DNA of 64,000 nucleotides from JBGAHD01 sp044226395 (GTDB lineage Bacteria; Pseudomonadota; Gammaproteobacteria; Xanthomonadales; Ahniellaceae), in contig JBGAHD010000002.1 in the NCBI GenBank assembly GCA_044226395.1, positions 434,001 through 498,000 of the forward strand. Reading direction: 5' to 3'. Below, in pieces: positions 17,148 to 26,070 of the stretch. The notes below the pieces were generated by a model. The model was given only the letters and a program-made list of their open reading frames with translations. It did no database searches and was not told the origin of the DNA. Positions within the stretch are counted from its first letter, which is position 1; every line of letters begins with the position of its first letter. Position numbers and translations under genes: made by a program.

Positions 17148-17744
17148 ATGAGCCTGTCGATTCGTGCCTATGCGCGCGAGCGCGGTGTCTCCGAAGCGGC
17201 CGTCCGCAAAGCCATCCGCACGGGACGCATCACACCTCGGGCCGACGGGTCCATTGACCCGCAGACCGCCAACGCCCAGTGGCCGCGCAACTCCGCGCCG
17301 CGAGTCACGTCGAACCCACAACAACAACACACCGGGACGGCGGGGACGCGATCTCCCTCCGGACACGACGCTGCGTCGCGCGAGGCGGCGGGCAAAGCCG
17401 TGCCCTCGGCTGCCGTGCAGGCCGTGCGCGAGACGCTGCACGAGACACAGGCCGGTGGCACGACGTTCCTGCAAGCCCGCACCGCCAATGAAGTGTTGAA
17501 GGCCCAGACCCACAAGATCCGACTCGCCCGCCTCAAGGGCGAACTCGTCGATCGCGCGAAGACCCTGGCCCAGGTCTTTCAGCTGGCCCGTGCCGAGCGC
17601 GATGCCTGGCTCAACTGGCCGACCCGCATTGCGCTGGCGCTCGCCGCCGAACTCCAGGTCGATCCACACACCCTGCACCTGGCGCTCGACCGTGAAGTGC
17701 GCGCCCACCTCGACGAGCTCGGCTCGGTGCAGGTGCGGCTGTGA
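17148..17744 (+). CDS. Phage terminase small subunit
   Basis: A 198-residue protein with an N-terminal HTH for cos/pac DNA binding (IRAYARERGVSEAAVRKAIR), a Pro/Gly/Ser-rich linker (about 45-85) and a long helical C-terminal half (about 90-195) with the block RLARLKGELVDRAKTLAQVF typical of Nu1-like small subunits. The stop overlaps the large-subunit start (GTGA). ATG 17148 has a modest AG-rich site upstream; frames further 5' lack conservation. It should recognise phage DNA and recruit the large subunit. Confidence 0.88.
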   Translation: MSLSIRAYARERGVSEAAVRKAIRTGRITPRADGSIDPQTANAQWPRNSAPRVTSNPQQQHTGTAGTRSPSGHDAASREAAGKAVPSAAVQAVRETLHETQAGGTTFLQARTANEVLKAQTHKIRLARLKGELVDRAKTLAQVFQLARAERDAWLNWPTRIALALAAELQVDPHTLHLALDREVRAHLDELGSVQVRL

Positions 17745-19570
17745 CCTTTGACCTCGACAGCGACGCCGAGATCACCCAAGCCTGGTGCGAGGGCCTGCGC
17801 CCCGAGCCGCTGCTCACGGTGTCGGCCTGGGCGGATCAGTACCGCATGCTGTCGCCCAAGGCGGCGGCGGAGCCCGGTCGCTGGCGCACAGCCCGCACGC
17901 CGTACCTGCGCGCCATCATGGATTGCCTGTCGCCCCACTCGCCGGTGGAGCGCGTGGTCTTCATGAAGGGCGCTCAGATCGGCGGCTCCGAGTGCGGCAA
18001 CTGCTGGATCGGCTATGTCATCCACCACGCCCCAGGTCCCATGATGGCCGTGGTGCCGACGGTGGAACTGGCCAAGCGCACCTCCAAGCAGCGCATCGAG
18101 CCGCTGATCCTCGATACGCCGGTGCTGCGCGAGCGCGTGGCGCCGTCGCGCTCACGGGATGCCCACAATACGCTGCTCACCAAGGAGTTCCGCGGCGGCG
18201 TTCTGGTCATCACCGGTGCGAACAGCGCGGTGGGCCTGCGTTCCATGCCGGTGCGGTATCTGTTCCTCGACGAGGTCGACGGCTATCCCCCGGACGTCGA
18301 TGGTGAGGGCGACGCCCTGGCCTTGGCCGAAGCCCGGACGCGCACCTTCGTGCGACGCAAGATCTTCATCGTGTCGACGCCGACGATCACCGGCCACTCG
18401 CGCATCGAGGCCGAGTACCGGGACAGCGATCAACGCCAGTACCACCTGCCCTGCCCCTTCTGCCATGCGCTTGCCCCACTCACCTGGGCGCACATGCACT
18501 GGGACGAGGCGGTGCAGCGCGCCTGGATCAGTTGTCCGCACTGCGGTGCCGTCATCGACGAGCATCACAAGCACAGCATGCTGGCGAATGGTCAGTGGAT
18601 CGCGCAGGCGCCGTTCACGGGCGCGGCGGGCTTCCACCTGAGCGAGCTCTACTCGCCCTGGCGCCGATGGATCGCGCTGGTGCGCCAGTTCCTCAAAGCC
18701 AAGGCCGTGCCCGAGCGACTGAAGGTCTTCGTCAACACGACGCTCGGCGAGACCTGGAACGACCCGGATGCGGCCAAGGGCACCGACGCGGATGCGATTC
18801 GGGTGCGGCGAGAACCATACACCCAGCTTCCGGACTCCGCCGTCGTCGTGCTGCTGCTCGTCGACGTTCAAGACGATCGGCTCCAGCTCGAGTTCAAGGC
18901 CTTTGGCGCAGGTGAGGAATCGTGGGGCATCGAATACACCACCCTGGTGGGCGATCCGGGCGGCGCGGAATTGTGGCAGCGCCTCGATCAGCAAATGGGG
19001 CGGCAGTTCCGACGCCTCGACGGGGCCGTGCTCACGGTGCAGGCCGCCGGCATCGACTCCGGCGGTCACTACACCTCGCACGTCTATGCCTGGGCCCGAC
19101 GCCATCGCGGACGCGCCTTCGCCCTCAAGGGCATCGGCGGCGAAGGCCGCCCCTTGATCAAGATGGGCGAGAAGGTGCGCGGCCAGTACATCCGCCTGTG
19201 GATGGTCGGGGTCGATGCCGGCAAAGACCTGCTGCACCACTCGCGGTTGCGCATCACGGCGCCGGGCGAAGGCTATCTGCACTTCCCCGCCACCTACCCC
19301 GACACCTACTTCGACGAGCTCTGTGCCGAGCGCGTGATCACCGCCTACCGCAAGGGGCGGCCCACGCGGGCCTGGGTCCTGCAAGGGCACCGGCGCAATG
19401 AGGCATTGGATCTCAACGTCTACGCGCTGGCGCTCATCGCGTTAATCAAGCCCGCGTATCAGTCGCTCGGCGAGTACTTGAAGCAGACCATCGCGCCGGA
19501 GACGGAGAAGCCGAAGATGCTGACACCAACCGGCGCGAAGCCGCGGCGAAAGAGTGAGTTTTGGGGCTGA
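17741..19570 (+). CDS. Phage terminase large subunit (GpA family)
   Basis: The packaging motor and nuclease, 609 residues, full family length. The ATPase half has the Walker A-like KGAQIGGSE at about 76-84 and the Walker B VRYLFLDEVD ending at residue 180. A zinc-type Cys set (CPFCHALAPL, CPHC) lies near 237-268. The nuclease half begins near VVLLLVDVQDDRLQLEF, whose aspartates are the expected metal ligands. It starts with GTG overlapping the small-subunit stop. No portal, head or tail gene follows, so packaging alone cannot occur here unless the partners are elsewhere. Catalytic motifs appear intact. Confidence 0.95.
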   Translation: MTFDLDSDAEITQAWCEGLRPEPLLTVSAWADQYRMLSPKAAAEPGRWRTARTPYLRAIMDCLSPHSPVERVVFMKGAQIGGSECGNCWIGYVIHHAPGPMMAVVPTVELAKRTSKQRIEPLILDTPVLRERVAPSRSRDAHNTLLTKEFRGGVLVITGANSAVGLRSMPVRYLFLDEVDGYPPDVDGEGDALALAEARTRTFVRRKIFIVSTPTITGHSRIEAEYRDSDQRQYHLPCPFCHALAPLTWAHMHWDEAVQRAWISCPHCGAVIDEHHKHSMLANGQWIAQAPFTGAAGFHLSELYSPWRRWIALVRQFLKAKAVPERLKVFVNTTLGETWNDPDAAKGTDADAIRVRREPYTQLPDSAVVVLLLVDVQDDRLQLEFKAFGAGEESWGIEYTTLVGDPGGAELWQRLDQQMGRQFRRLDGAVLTVQAAGIDSGGHYTSHVYAWARRHRGRAFALKGIGGEGRPLIKMGEKVRGQYIRLWMVGVDAGKDLLHHSRLRITAPGEGYLHFPATYPDTYFDELCAERVITAYRKGRPTRAWVLQGHRRNEALDLNVYALALIALIKPAYQSLGEYLKQTIAPETEKPKMLTPTGAKPRRKSEFWG

Positions 19571-19759
19571 TCGTATCGCCCCTCGAAATCACCGTTTGAT
19601 GTAGCCCTGAACGCACCTCATAAATCGGAATGCAACTTCGACGAACACGCGAATCAGCGCGATGTCCCTATTGCTGGGCGATTTCGGTCTCACTACGCTG
19701 GCCTTGGGAAGCTGCGTCCGCCATGACGCCGCCGAATCGATCGAGGGGAGATTGCGCCG

Positions 19760-20056
19760 ATGCCGCATACGTTCTGTCACGACGTTGTCTACATTCTGAG
19801 CTGCATTGGCTCTGACTACACCAGCGAAGCGCGCTCCGAGATCAGTTCCACGATCGCCAAGCTTCCGAGCTACGGACTGCCGCAAGAAAGCCAAGACATT
19901 GCCCGAGAGTTGCTAACCCAGGCGCATCGCGCCTTGATGGCGATTTCCATCGGGAGGCAACCTGAGCAGTATCCCGCCGATCTCGTGTTCCGAGCCTACG
20001 ACACGGTCCATCGCCATCTTCCGGCAGCCACGAATGCACCAAAAGGCAGCGGTTGA
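19760..20056 (+). CDS. Small protein, paralogue of the gene at 37399
   Basis: A 98-residue soluble protein with no recognised domain. It is strongly similar to the product of 37399-37692: shared blocks include YILSCIGSDYT, EARSEIS, KLPSYGL, RELLT-AH-AL and DLVF-AY. The fold looks all-helical. The start matches the paralogue (M-x-H). It follows the phage remnant after 190 bases and precedes an exported-protein gene. Two copies in one window with conserved core and diverged tails suggest a lineage-specific gene family; role unknown. Confidence 0.78.
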   Translation: MPHTFCHDVVYILSCIGSDYTSEARSEISSTIAKLPSYGLPQESQDIARELLTQAHRALMAISIGRQPEQYPADLVFRAYDTVHRHLPAATNAPKGSG

Positions 20057-20270
20057 GCAGACTCCAGCAGAATAGTCACGTGTGCGCCAGTTGCAGCGTT
20101 GCGTCTCATAGCGCCGTGTCGATACGAACATCGCGTGCGCCAAGACGTCGCGCCTCACGACGTGATATCGCTGGTATCGTGATCTGAGCCGGCCGCTCGA
20201 CTCTTTGCCTCGGGTAGTCCACGGGTCGACACTGCAGCGCACGGAATCTGATCCGACATTGGAGGTCACG

Positions 20271-21434
20271 ATGCTTCTGCCGATCGTCGCAAACGCGCTT
20301 TTCGCCGCCTTTCTCGCGGCACCAACAAGCACTCCGCAGGCACAACTGCCAGGCGACTCTCAGACGCCTGCGCCTTTCATTGCCGAAGCAGCCGTGCTGA
20401 CACCGCGATCCATGGAGATTCTGACCCTGGCAGCGGCGAGCGACGACCCCGTCGAATGGACGGTCGGCGTCCGTCATGCACGAATTCTCAAGACCAGAGA
20501 GAGAATGGCGGCCGGCGCCCCTGCACAGCCCGGATCGGCGCCGCCGGGCGACCGCAGTGTTTCCGCGCAGGCACGCGCGCTTGTCCAACGCATCATCGCC
20601 AGCGGAGACGCCACTGCGCTGGTGCGATTGTGGCGCATTTGCGCTCCAGGCGCGGACTACTGCGATCGCGCCGCCATACTGGCGCGACTCCAAGCCGTCG
20701 ACGCGGGCAACGGCGCTCCCGCGGCCGGTGCCTTGCACCAAGCCATAGCGGACAAGGACAACGCGGGCGTGAGCAAGGCACTCGATGCCATGGCCGCGGC
20801 GACGCACGTCCGCTACGACATCAACCGCGTGCTCGCGGCCGAGACGCGGCTGGCGGCGCGCGCACGTGACGCGTTTCCCACGACACCTAGACCCAACACG
20901 GATCCGCAGACCGAACAGAAGACGTGGTGGCTTGGACTCCATGAAGCCTTGCTGGTGGCCTATCAGCTTGAGCTGGACACGGTGGCGAAAGCGTGTGTTC
21001 CCGGCGCTTCAGGCTCCCTGCTCAACTCCAACGGTCCTGACCAGGAGCGCGTCGTGAAGAGCTGCCGACACTTCTGGCGACTCGCGACACAGGATTCCTT
21101 CCCGCCGGGTCTTGCTCATATTCCTTATTACGCGGTCATGCTCATTCCAGAGACACCGGAGGAATTGCTCGCCATGCGTGCGCGCACGCGGAACTTCCTG
21201 TGGCTGTATGAGCAATGCATGCCCCAGCTTCACGGCACGGTCTCGGGCGATCGGTGGACGATGTTCTACAGCCGATCGCTGAGCGGCGATCTCCTGGGCG
21301 CTTGTCGCTCGTTGAACGCAACAGCAGGCATTGCGGAAGAACCGGACCGCGCATGGAAACCAAAGTCACTGACGATGCGCGACGTTCCGGAGGACTGGCT
21401 GCGGTCGGTGGAAGCAGGCGGAGCGACACACTAG
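20271..21434 (+). CDS. Exported protein of unknown function
   Basis: A 387-residue protein with a short Ala-rich signal peptide (MLLPIVANALFAAFLAAPTS). GGAGGT seven bases upstream supports ATG 20271. The mature part is mostly helical, with Ala-rich stretches at about 100-190 and a Trp/aromatic-rich C-terminal half (KTWWLGLHEALLVAYQLELD, RNFLWLYEQCMPQL). Several Cys could form disulfides. Such helical periplasmic proteins are common in Lysobacterales, but I do not recognise a family. Its stop lies about 400 bases before the type I secretion locus; whether they are related is unknown. Confidence 0.8.
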   Translation: MLLPIVANALFAAFLAAPTSTPQAQLPGDSQTPAPFIAEAAVLTPRSMEILTLAAASDDPVEWTVGVRHARILKTRERMAAGAPAQPGSAPPGDRSVSAQARALVQRIIASGDATALVRLWRICAPGADYCDRAAILARLQAVDAGNGAPAAGALHQAIADKDNAGVSKALDAMAAATHVRYDINRVLAAETRLAARARDAFPTTPRPNTDPQTEQKTWWLGLHEALLVAYQLELDTVAKACVPGASGSLLNSNGPDQERVVKSCRHFWRLATQDSFPPGLAHIPYYAVMLIPETPEELLAMRARTRNFLWLYEQCMPQLHGTVSGDRWTMFYSRSLSGDLLGACRSLNATAGIAEEPDRAWKPKSLTMRDVPEDWLRSVEAGGATH

Positions 21435-21830
21435 GAATGGCGAAATGATGATTTTGACGCCGATCGTCGATTACCAAGTTGAATCGCTTGCAAGCGTCAA
21501 ACAACTGGCGTAGGTTGCGACCACCCCCGAACGAGGCAGTTGTGATCGAGCGGAGGGCCTGTGATCCAGTTGTTCGGGGGAACTGGCTGGTCGCAGGAGT
21601 GGCGTGATCGGAACTCTCTTGCCGTCTTGGTATTCCAAGGTGGTCAGGAAGGTGCTGGTGGATGCGGTACGCCTTGCAAAGGACTTGCGGATGTGTGTGT
21701 TCCCCCCCTTTCGCTGCGCCATAGCGCAGTACGTGTCGCAATCGGCGAATTGCCGATTGCTGTCAGGCAAAATCACCTCGTGGCGAGATAACCAGCACGC
21801 TGGCGCGTGTAATCCCTACGCTAAAGGGAA
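21435..21830. other. Upstream region of the type I secretion locus
   Basis: About 395 bases with no supported gene; it should contain the promoter for the secretion genes. A short T/C-rich run (CCCCCCTTTC, about 21706-21715) is visible. I could not assign a promoter or operator with confidence. AAAGGGA directly precedes the GTG start, too close for an ideal ribosome site, so translation may begin at GTG 21837. Confidence 0.4.
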
Positions 21831-24080
21831 GTGCGCGTGATCCTTCGTCGCGTGCTTGAGGTGCTCTCTCGACGCCCGCGGCGGGTTGACGCATTGATGG
21901 ATGCGCCGCTCTCTCGCGAGGACTTCTTGTGGGTGATCGGAAGCCTTGCCCGTCTCAGCGGCTTGGCATTTGATGCCACGTTGGTGGGTTCGCGCTTCCC
22001 TTCTCCTCATCGATTGGCCGACGTCGCCGCCGCGCTGCGCGAGTTTCGAATCGAAGCGCGTGTTGCGCCGACCGAGCGCGACGGGACTGCGCGACTTTCC
22101 CGGCAGCTTCCTACCATCGGATGGCGACGCGTCGCACCGGCGAGTCCCACCGTCGATGACGATCTCGCACCGGCGCACTGTGAGCCGGTGATTCTCATTG
22201 CCAAGGCGGACAATACGTTTGCCGTCTTCAAGCCGGGTCAACGCGAACCCGAGGTACTCACGCCGCAGGCACTTGCTGGGCTGAAGACGTCCCAGTACTG
22301 GCTCGTTCGGCCGCGTACGCCGTCGACATCGACGGGCGGCGACGCCCCTGGCGAGCCGGCCGCGCCACCCGCCACGTTCGGGATCCGCACCCTGCTACCC
22401 CACCTGGCTCGTCACCGCAGCATCTGGCGCGATGTGTTGCTGGCCTCGCTGGCCATTCAACTCGTGGGCCTGGGGACCCCCTTACTCACGCAAGTGGTCA
22501 TCGACAAGGTCCTGGTTCACCACACGATCAGCACCCTGGTGGTCGTCGGCGTGGCCATGGCGGTTTTTCTGCTGTTCAACAGTGGCATGACGTGGGTCCG
22601 CCAATACTTGATTCTCCATACCGGCAATCGCATCGATGCCCTATTGGGGTCGCAAGTCTTCAGCCACCTGCTGAGACTTCCTGCCCGTTACTTCGAACAC
22701 CGACCAACCGGCACCCTGATTGCGCGCCTGCACGGTGTCGAGACAATTCGTGAATTCCTGACTGGCGCCGCGATCAGCTTGGTCCTGGACCTGCCGTTCC
22801 TGCTGATCTTCGTGGCCATCATGTTCTACTACAGCTGGTCGCTGGCTCTGATCGCGCTGGGCTTCACGGCAGCGATCGCCGCGGTCAGCATCATCGCCAC
22901 TCCCATTCTTCGAGAGCGGCTGAACGCACAGTTTCAGCGTGGCGCGCGAACCCAGGCGTTCACAACCGAGTACGTTGCGGCCATGGAGACGGTCAAGTCC
23001 CTCCAATTGGAGCCGACGCTCGATCGCCAGTACGGTCAACTGCTCGGCGATTATCTCAAGTCAACGTTTCTGGCACGCCAGGTTTCGAACTCGTTCGGCG
23101 TGCTGGCCAACGGCCTCGAACAAGCGATGACACTCACGATCCTCGTCGTCGGCGCGCTGATCGTCATGCAATCGGCGGGTTTCACGATCGGCATGCTCGT
23201 CGCCTTCCAGATGTTCGCCGGTCGCATGACACAACCGTTGATGCGACTGGTCGGCCTCTGGCAGGAATTTCAGCAGACATCGATCGCGATCAAGCGCCTG
23301 GGCGACCTGATGGATTGCCCCACCGAGCCACAAGCCATCGAGCCGTCGCGAGCCTCGTCGCAGGGCCCAGCCCACGTTGAGATTGAACAGATCGCCTTTC
23401 GGTATGGCCCCGACGACCCCTGGCTCTACCGCGAATTCTCGCTCAGCCTGCCGCCGGGCAAGACCACAGTACTGACGGGTGCTTCAGGATCTGGCAAGAG
23501 CACCATGACCAAGCTCTTGCTGGGATTTGTGCGCCCGAACGAAGGCCGCATCCGTCTGGACGGCCACGACATCGCCTTCCTGGCGGCCAACGAGTTACGG
23601 GCAGGATTTGGTGTTGTGCCCCAAGAAACCGTGCTCTTCAGTGGCACGATCTTCGACAACCTCCGACTGGCAGCGCCTGAGGCTGATCTCGACGAGATTG
23701 TCCGCTGCTGCAAGCTCGCCGAGATTCACACCACGATCGAGCAGCTACCGCGCGGCTATCAGACCATCATCGGTGAACACGGCGTTGGTCTTTCTGGGGG
23801 ACAACGTCAGCGAATTGCCATCGCGCGCGCCCTGCTTCGGAAGCCGCGCGTGCTGATATTTGATGAAGCCACGTCTGCGCTCGACACCGCCACGGCAGAG
23901 TCGCTGGCGCGTACGGTCAACGCGCTGCGTGGCACGACTACCCTTCTCTTCATTGCACACCATGTCCCCAAAGGCCTTCATGTTGACCAGATCGTGCGCG
24001 TCGGCCAAACGCGAGTTGCTGGATCAGTGGACAAGACAAGCCAGGAGCGATCGATTGCGCAACTCGCCGAAATCACATGA
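21831..24080 (+). CDS. Type I secretion ABC transporter, HlyB type
   Basis: The inner-membrane ATPase/permease of a type I secretion system, 749 residues. An N-terminal C39-peptidase-like domain (about 20-160) lacks the catalytic cysteine, as in HlyB-type transporters of RTX proteins, so it should chaperone rather than cleave its substrate. The membrane domain with about six helices spans roughly 200-490. The nucleotide-binding domain has Walker A GASGSGKST at about 550-558, the signature LSGGQRQR from 654, and Walker B VLIFDEA at about 674-680. The RTX substrate and HlyD-type adaptor follow on the same strand; no outer-membrane TolC gene is present, so a distant one is presumably used. Confidence 0.95.
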   Translation: MRVILRRVLEVLSRRPRRVDALMDAPLSREDFLWVIGSLARLSGLAFDATLVGSRFPSPHRLADVAAALREFRIEARVAPTERDGTARLSRQLPTIGWRRVAPASPTVDDDLAPAHCEPVILIAKADNTFAVFKPGQREPEVLTPQALAGLKTSQYWLVRPRTPSTSTGGDAPGEPAAPPATFGIRTLLPHLARHRSIWRDVLLASLAIQLVGLGTPLLTQVVIDKVLVHHTISTLVVVGVAMAVFLLFNSGMTWVRQYLILHTGNRIDALLGSQVFSHLLRLPARYFEHRPTGTLIARLHGVETIREFLTGAAISLVLDLPFLLIFVAIMFYYSWSLALIALGFTAAIAAVSIIATPILRERLNAQFQRGARTQAFTTEYVAAMETVKSLQLEPTLDRQYGQLLGDYLKSTFLARQVSNSFGVLANGLEQAMTLTILVVGALIVMQSAGFTIGMLVAFQMFAGRMTQPLMRLVGLWQEFQQTSIAIKRLGDLMDCPTEPQAIEPSRASSQGPAHVEIEQIAFRYGPDDPWLYREFSLSLPPGKTTVLTGASGSGKSTMTKLLLGFVRPNEGRIRLDGHDIAFLAANELRAGFGVVPQETVLFSGTIFDNLRLAAPEADLDEIVRCCKLAEIHTTIEQLPRGYQTIIGEHGVGLSGGQRQRIAIARALLRKPRVLIFDEATSALDTATAESLARTVNALRGTTTLLFIAHHVPKGLHVDQIVRVGQTRVAGSVDKTSQERSIAQLAEIT

Positions 24081-24319
24081 GGAATCGACTTTCCAAAAGC
24101 GCCGAAATCACCAGCACTATGCGGACGTCGTATGTAGAACTAACCAACCAGTGCCCACGCGCTTTTCGATGGCAGATCAGTACCTGCGGATACTGCGGCG
24201 CGTGTCCAAACCTAATGCCAGATTGCAGGCGACGCCGCACGTCAGCTTGAGGCTAGATTGCGTGACGCCCTGCTTCCCTACCTTTGCTTCGTCGGTTTCA
24301 AACCATCTGGGAGGGTGAA

Positions 24320-24862
24320 ATGAAATTCGTAGCGCCCTCGAATCGTGGAAAGACTCTAGGACTTCATCTCATCGCGCCTCGAATTATTGTCTGCTTCCTG
24401 CTAGTGGCCTGCGGCTCTCCAGTCACATTGCGGGCTGACTATGGCGAGCGACTTCTCGCCATTCGCTGCGATACGCGCACCGCGGAACTGAGCATCCGTC
24501 CCTTCATAACGTGGAACGAGGAGTCGGATCTGGAGCCTTATAGAGACGTCATAAAGAATGGCAAGAAGCGCGTAGGAGATACGATCTACTTTGCACCTTG
24601 GCATTGGAAGAAGGATCCAACGGTGCATTGCGTCATCGATACTCACAGACTCGAAATTGTGTTTAAGCAACGCAATCTCACCATTTCAGATCGTGGCAAG
24701 GTGCTCTGTAAGAAGGAGATTGGCTTTGTATGGGATGCTTTTGGGGCGACCTATGAACTCAAGTTCTCAAAGGGGGCGGGATGGCAGGAATGCTGCGGCG
24801 TTCCAGACGGCACTTCCGTTTGCGCGGAACTGAGTTCATCCCGCACAGTCGACTGCCGATAG
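24320..24862 (+). CDS. Cys-rich lipoprotein, candidate immunity protein
   Basis: A 180-residue protein. A strong GGGAGGG site precedes ATG 24320. The hydrophobic segment IIVCFLLVACGSP contains a lipobox-like LVAC, so it is probably a lipoprotein. The mature part is beta-rich with at least seven Cys and no recognised domain. It sits 31 bases upstream of a truncated lysozyme-head ORF, in the same place that the LprI-type gene holds relative to the intact RTX lysozyme. By that parallel it may be the inhibitor of the lost toxin. It is AT-richer than the flanking transporter. Function is inferred from position only. Confidence 0.75.
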   Translation: MKFVAPSNRGKTLGLHLIAPRIIVCFLLVACGSPVTLRADYGERLLAIRCDTRTAELSIRPFITWNEESDLEPYRDVIKNGKKRVGDTIYFAPWHWKKDPTVHCVIDTHRLEIVFKQRNLTISDRGKVLCKKEIGFVWDAFGATYELKFSKGAGWQECCGVPDGTSVCAELSSSRTVDCR

Positions 24863-24893
24863 CACTAGGTATCACTTCCTCCGGAGAGGACAA

Positions 24894-25169
24894 ATGCCGC
24901 TCACTTTCCATGACGTAGCTCGCGATGACTACGAACGTCTCCGCTTCGACATTCTCCGCTTCGTAGAGGGGCCAGGCGGCAGTCCACATTTCGTCATCTA
25001 TGATGATGGCATTGCAAATGCAGACGCGCTGCGTGCCCACAATCCGACAATTGGCATCAGCTTCAATCTTCGCGTCGACCCTGTGATCACTGCCGTACTA
25101 ATTGGCCGAATGATGGATCGGGGACAGATCAATTCGCCGCACTTGAGACCCTTGAGGCTTCGGGCCTAA
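24894..25169 (+). pseudogene. Truncated lysozyme head of a second RTX effector
   Basis: The 91-residue ORF has a strong ribosome site (GGAGAGGA). Residues 1 to about 65 resemble the first 60 residues of the giant RTX lysozyme at 26071: both begin M-P-[LI], both have a catalytic-type Glu (E25 in FVEG; the intact copy has NEGI) and both end the motif with P-T-I-G-I-x-[FY]-N-[LI]-R. Here the Glu-to-Asp segment is longer (FVIYDDGIANADALRAHN), so it is a different head variant rather than a copy. After about residue 70 it loses similarity and stops. It looks like the surviving 5' end of a displaced effector gene. Confidence 0.7.
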
Positions 25170-25459
25170 TCCTACTTAGCGGCGTCTCCAGTCGATGGAC
25201 AAGCCTTTCGCTCAAGTTTGACTGCGGCATGGTTAGTGCAGAGATCCGATTTGGAAAGGCAGTGAGAGTGGACAATGGAGAGCCTTACAGAGATGCGCCT
25301 AGTCTTCAGATTGATGTCGGCGAGCACAGGCTAAAGACGAGTATTGCTTTGTCTGCCATAGATACCCCTTCAATTGTTTGCGCGTATTTTGGCGACGGGC
25401 CGGTCGTTGATGTCTGCAACGATATCTCTTGTCGGCCCGTCGACCTAGCCGCCCTGTGA
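25142..25459 (+). pseudogene. Headless remnant of a small Cys-containing protein
   Basis: An open frame with no plausible start codon until an internal ATG at 25229, overlapping the end of the lysozyme fragment in another frame. The translated part (SLSLKFDCGMVSAEIRFGKA, GEPYRDAPSLQIDVGEHRLK, VDVCNDISCRPV) weakly resembles the lipoprotein at 24320, which has a C-x-x-x-x-AE block, EPYRD and an IDTHRL block in the same order. This suggests the tail of a second related lipoprotein gene whose 5' end was lost. The similarity is weak and judged by eye. Confidence 0.5.
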
Positions 25460-25491
25460 CCAATCATTCGCTGTTCAACCAGGAGACCAAA

Positions 25492-26058
25492 ATGAGTGCA
25501 TCCTCTCACAGGCGTAGCACCAACGCTTGCACACAGTCACCATTTTTGAGTCGACAAAGTTCAGTCAAGCTCCTAGTGGCCCTATTTCTCGTCTGCATAC
25601 AACTAGTGACTCCTTCTGGTTCCCGCGGAGATGAGCAGGATGTGCCTGATCCTTGCTCGGACACCAATGCAGGAGGCCAGGGTCAGTGTGCCCTGAAGGC
25701 TTTAGAGGCATTTACGAGTGACATGGACTCTGCCTTCTCGTCGCTGCGCGACTCTGTGCGTTCAGCATACGGAGATGAGCAGTTGAACTCGCTGCTTGTG
25801 AAGGCGCAGATGGAATGGAAGGATCACATGCTCGCAACATGCGAGTTTGAAGGCTTCATAAACGGAGGCGGAGGATCATGGAAGAACACGCAGGCGTTCT
25901 TTTGCCGCGCATCGATGACAAGAGACAGGGTTGTCCAGATTCGTCAGTATCAATCCTGCTTGCAGCATGGCGGATCGGAATGCTGGAGCGGGGAACCGGT
26001 CGTCACGCCAGAGGGCGAGCCAAACAGACTTTACGATGGGAAGTCTGAATCTCGATAG
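25492..26058 (+). CDS. LprI/DUF1311-type exported lysozyme-inhibitor-like protein
   Basis: A 188-residue protein with a signal peptide after a long polar start (SSVKLLVALFLVCIQLVTPS, cleavage near residue 45). The mature part follows the LprI N-terminal/DUF1311 pattern: spaced Cys (DPCSD, GQCALKALEAF), the block LLVKAQMEWKDHMLATCEFE, a Gly-rich turn (GGGGS), then FFCRASMTRDRVVQIRQY. Proteins of this family include the lysozyme inhibitor LprI. AGGAG six bases upstream fixes ATG 25492. It ends 12 bases before the giant gene with the lysozyme head. As a periplasmic inhibitor made with the toxin, it is a good candidate immunity protein; that role is inferred. Confidence 0.85.
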   Translation: MSASSHRRSTNACTQSPFLSRQSSVKLLVALFLVCIQLVTPSGSRGDEQDVPDPCSDTNAGGQGQCALKALEAFTSDMDSAFSSLRDSVRSAYGDEQLNSLLVKAQMEWKDHMLATCEFEGFINGGGGSWKNTQAFFCRASMTRDRVVQIRQYQSCLQHGGSECWSGEPVVTPEGEPNRLYDGKSESR

Positions 26059-26070
26059 GGACCAGCCAAA

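Noticed and set aside
21831..22320. C39 peptidase domain of the transporter as an active leader peptidase (bacteriocin-type exporter)
   Set aside because: The catalytic cysteine motif is absent and the substrate is an RTX protein with no double-Gly leader, so an HlyB-type non-cleaving domain fits better.
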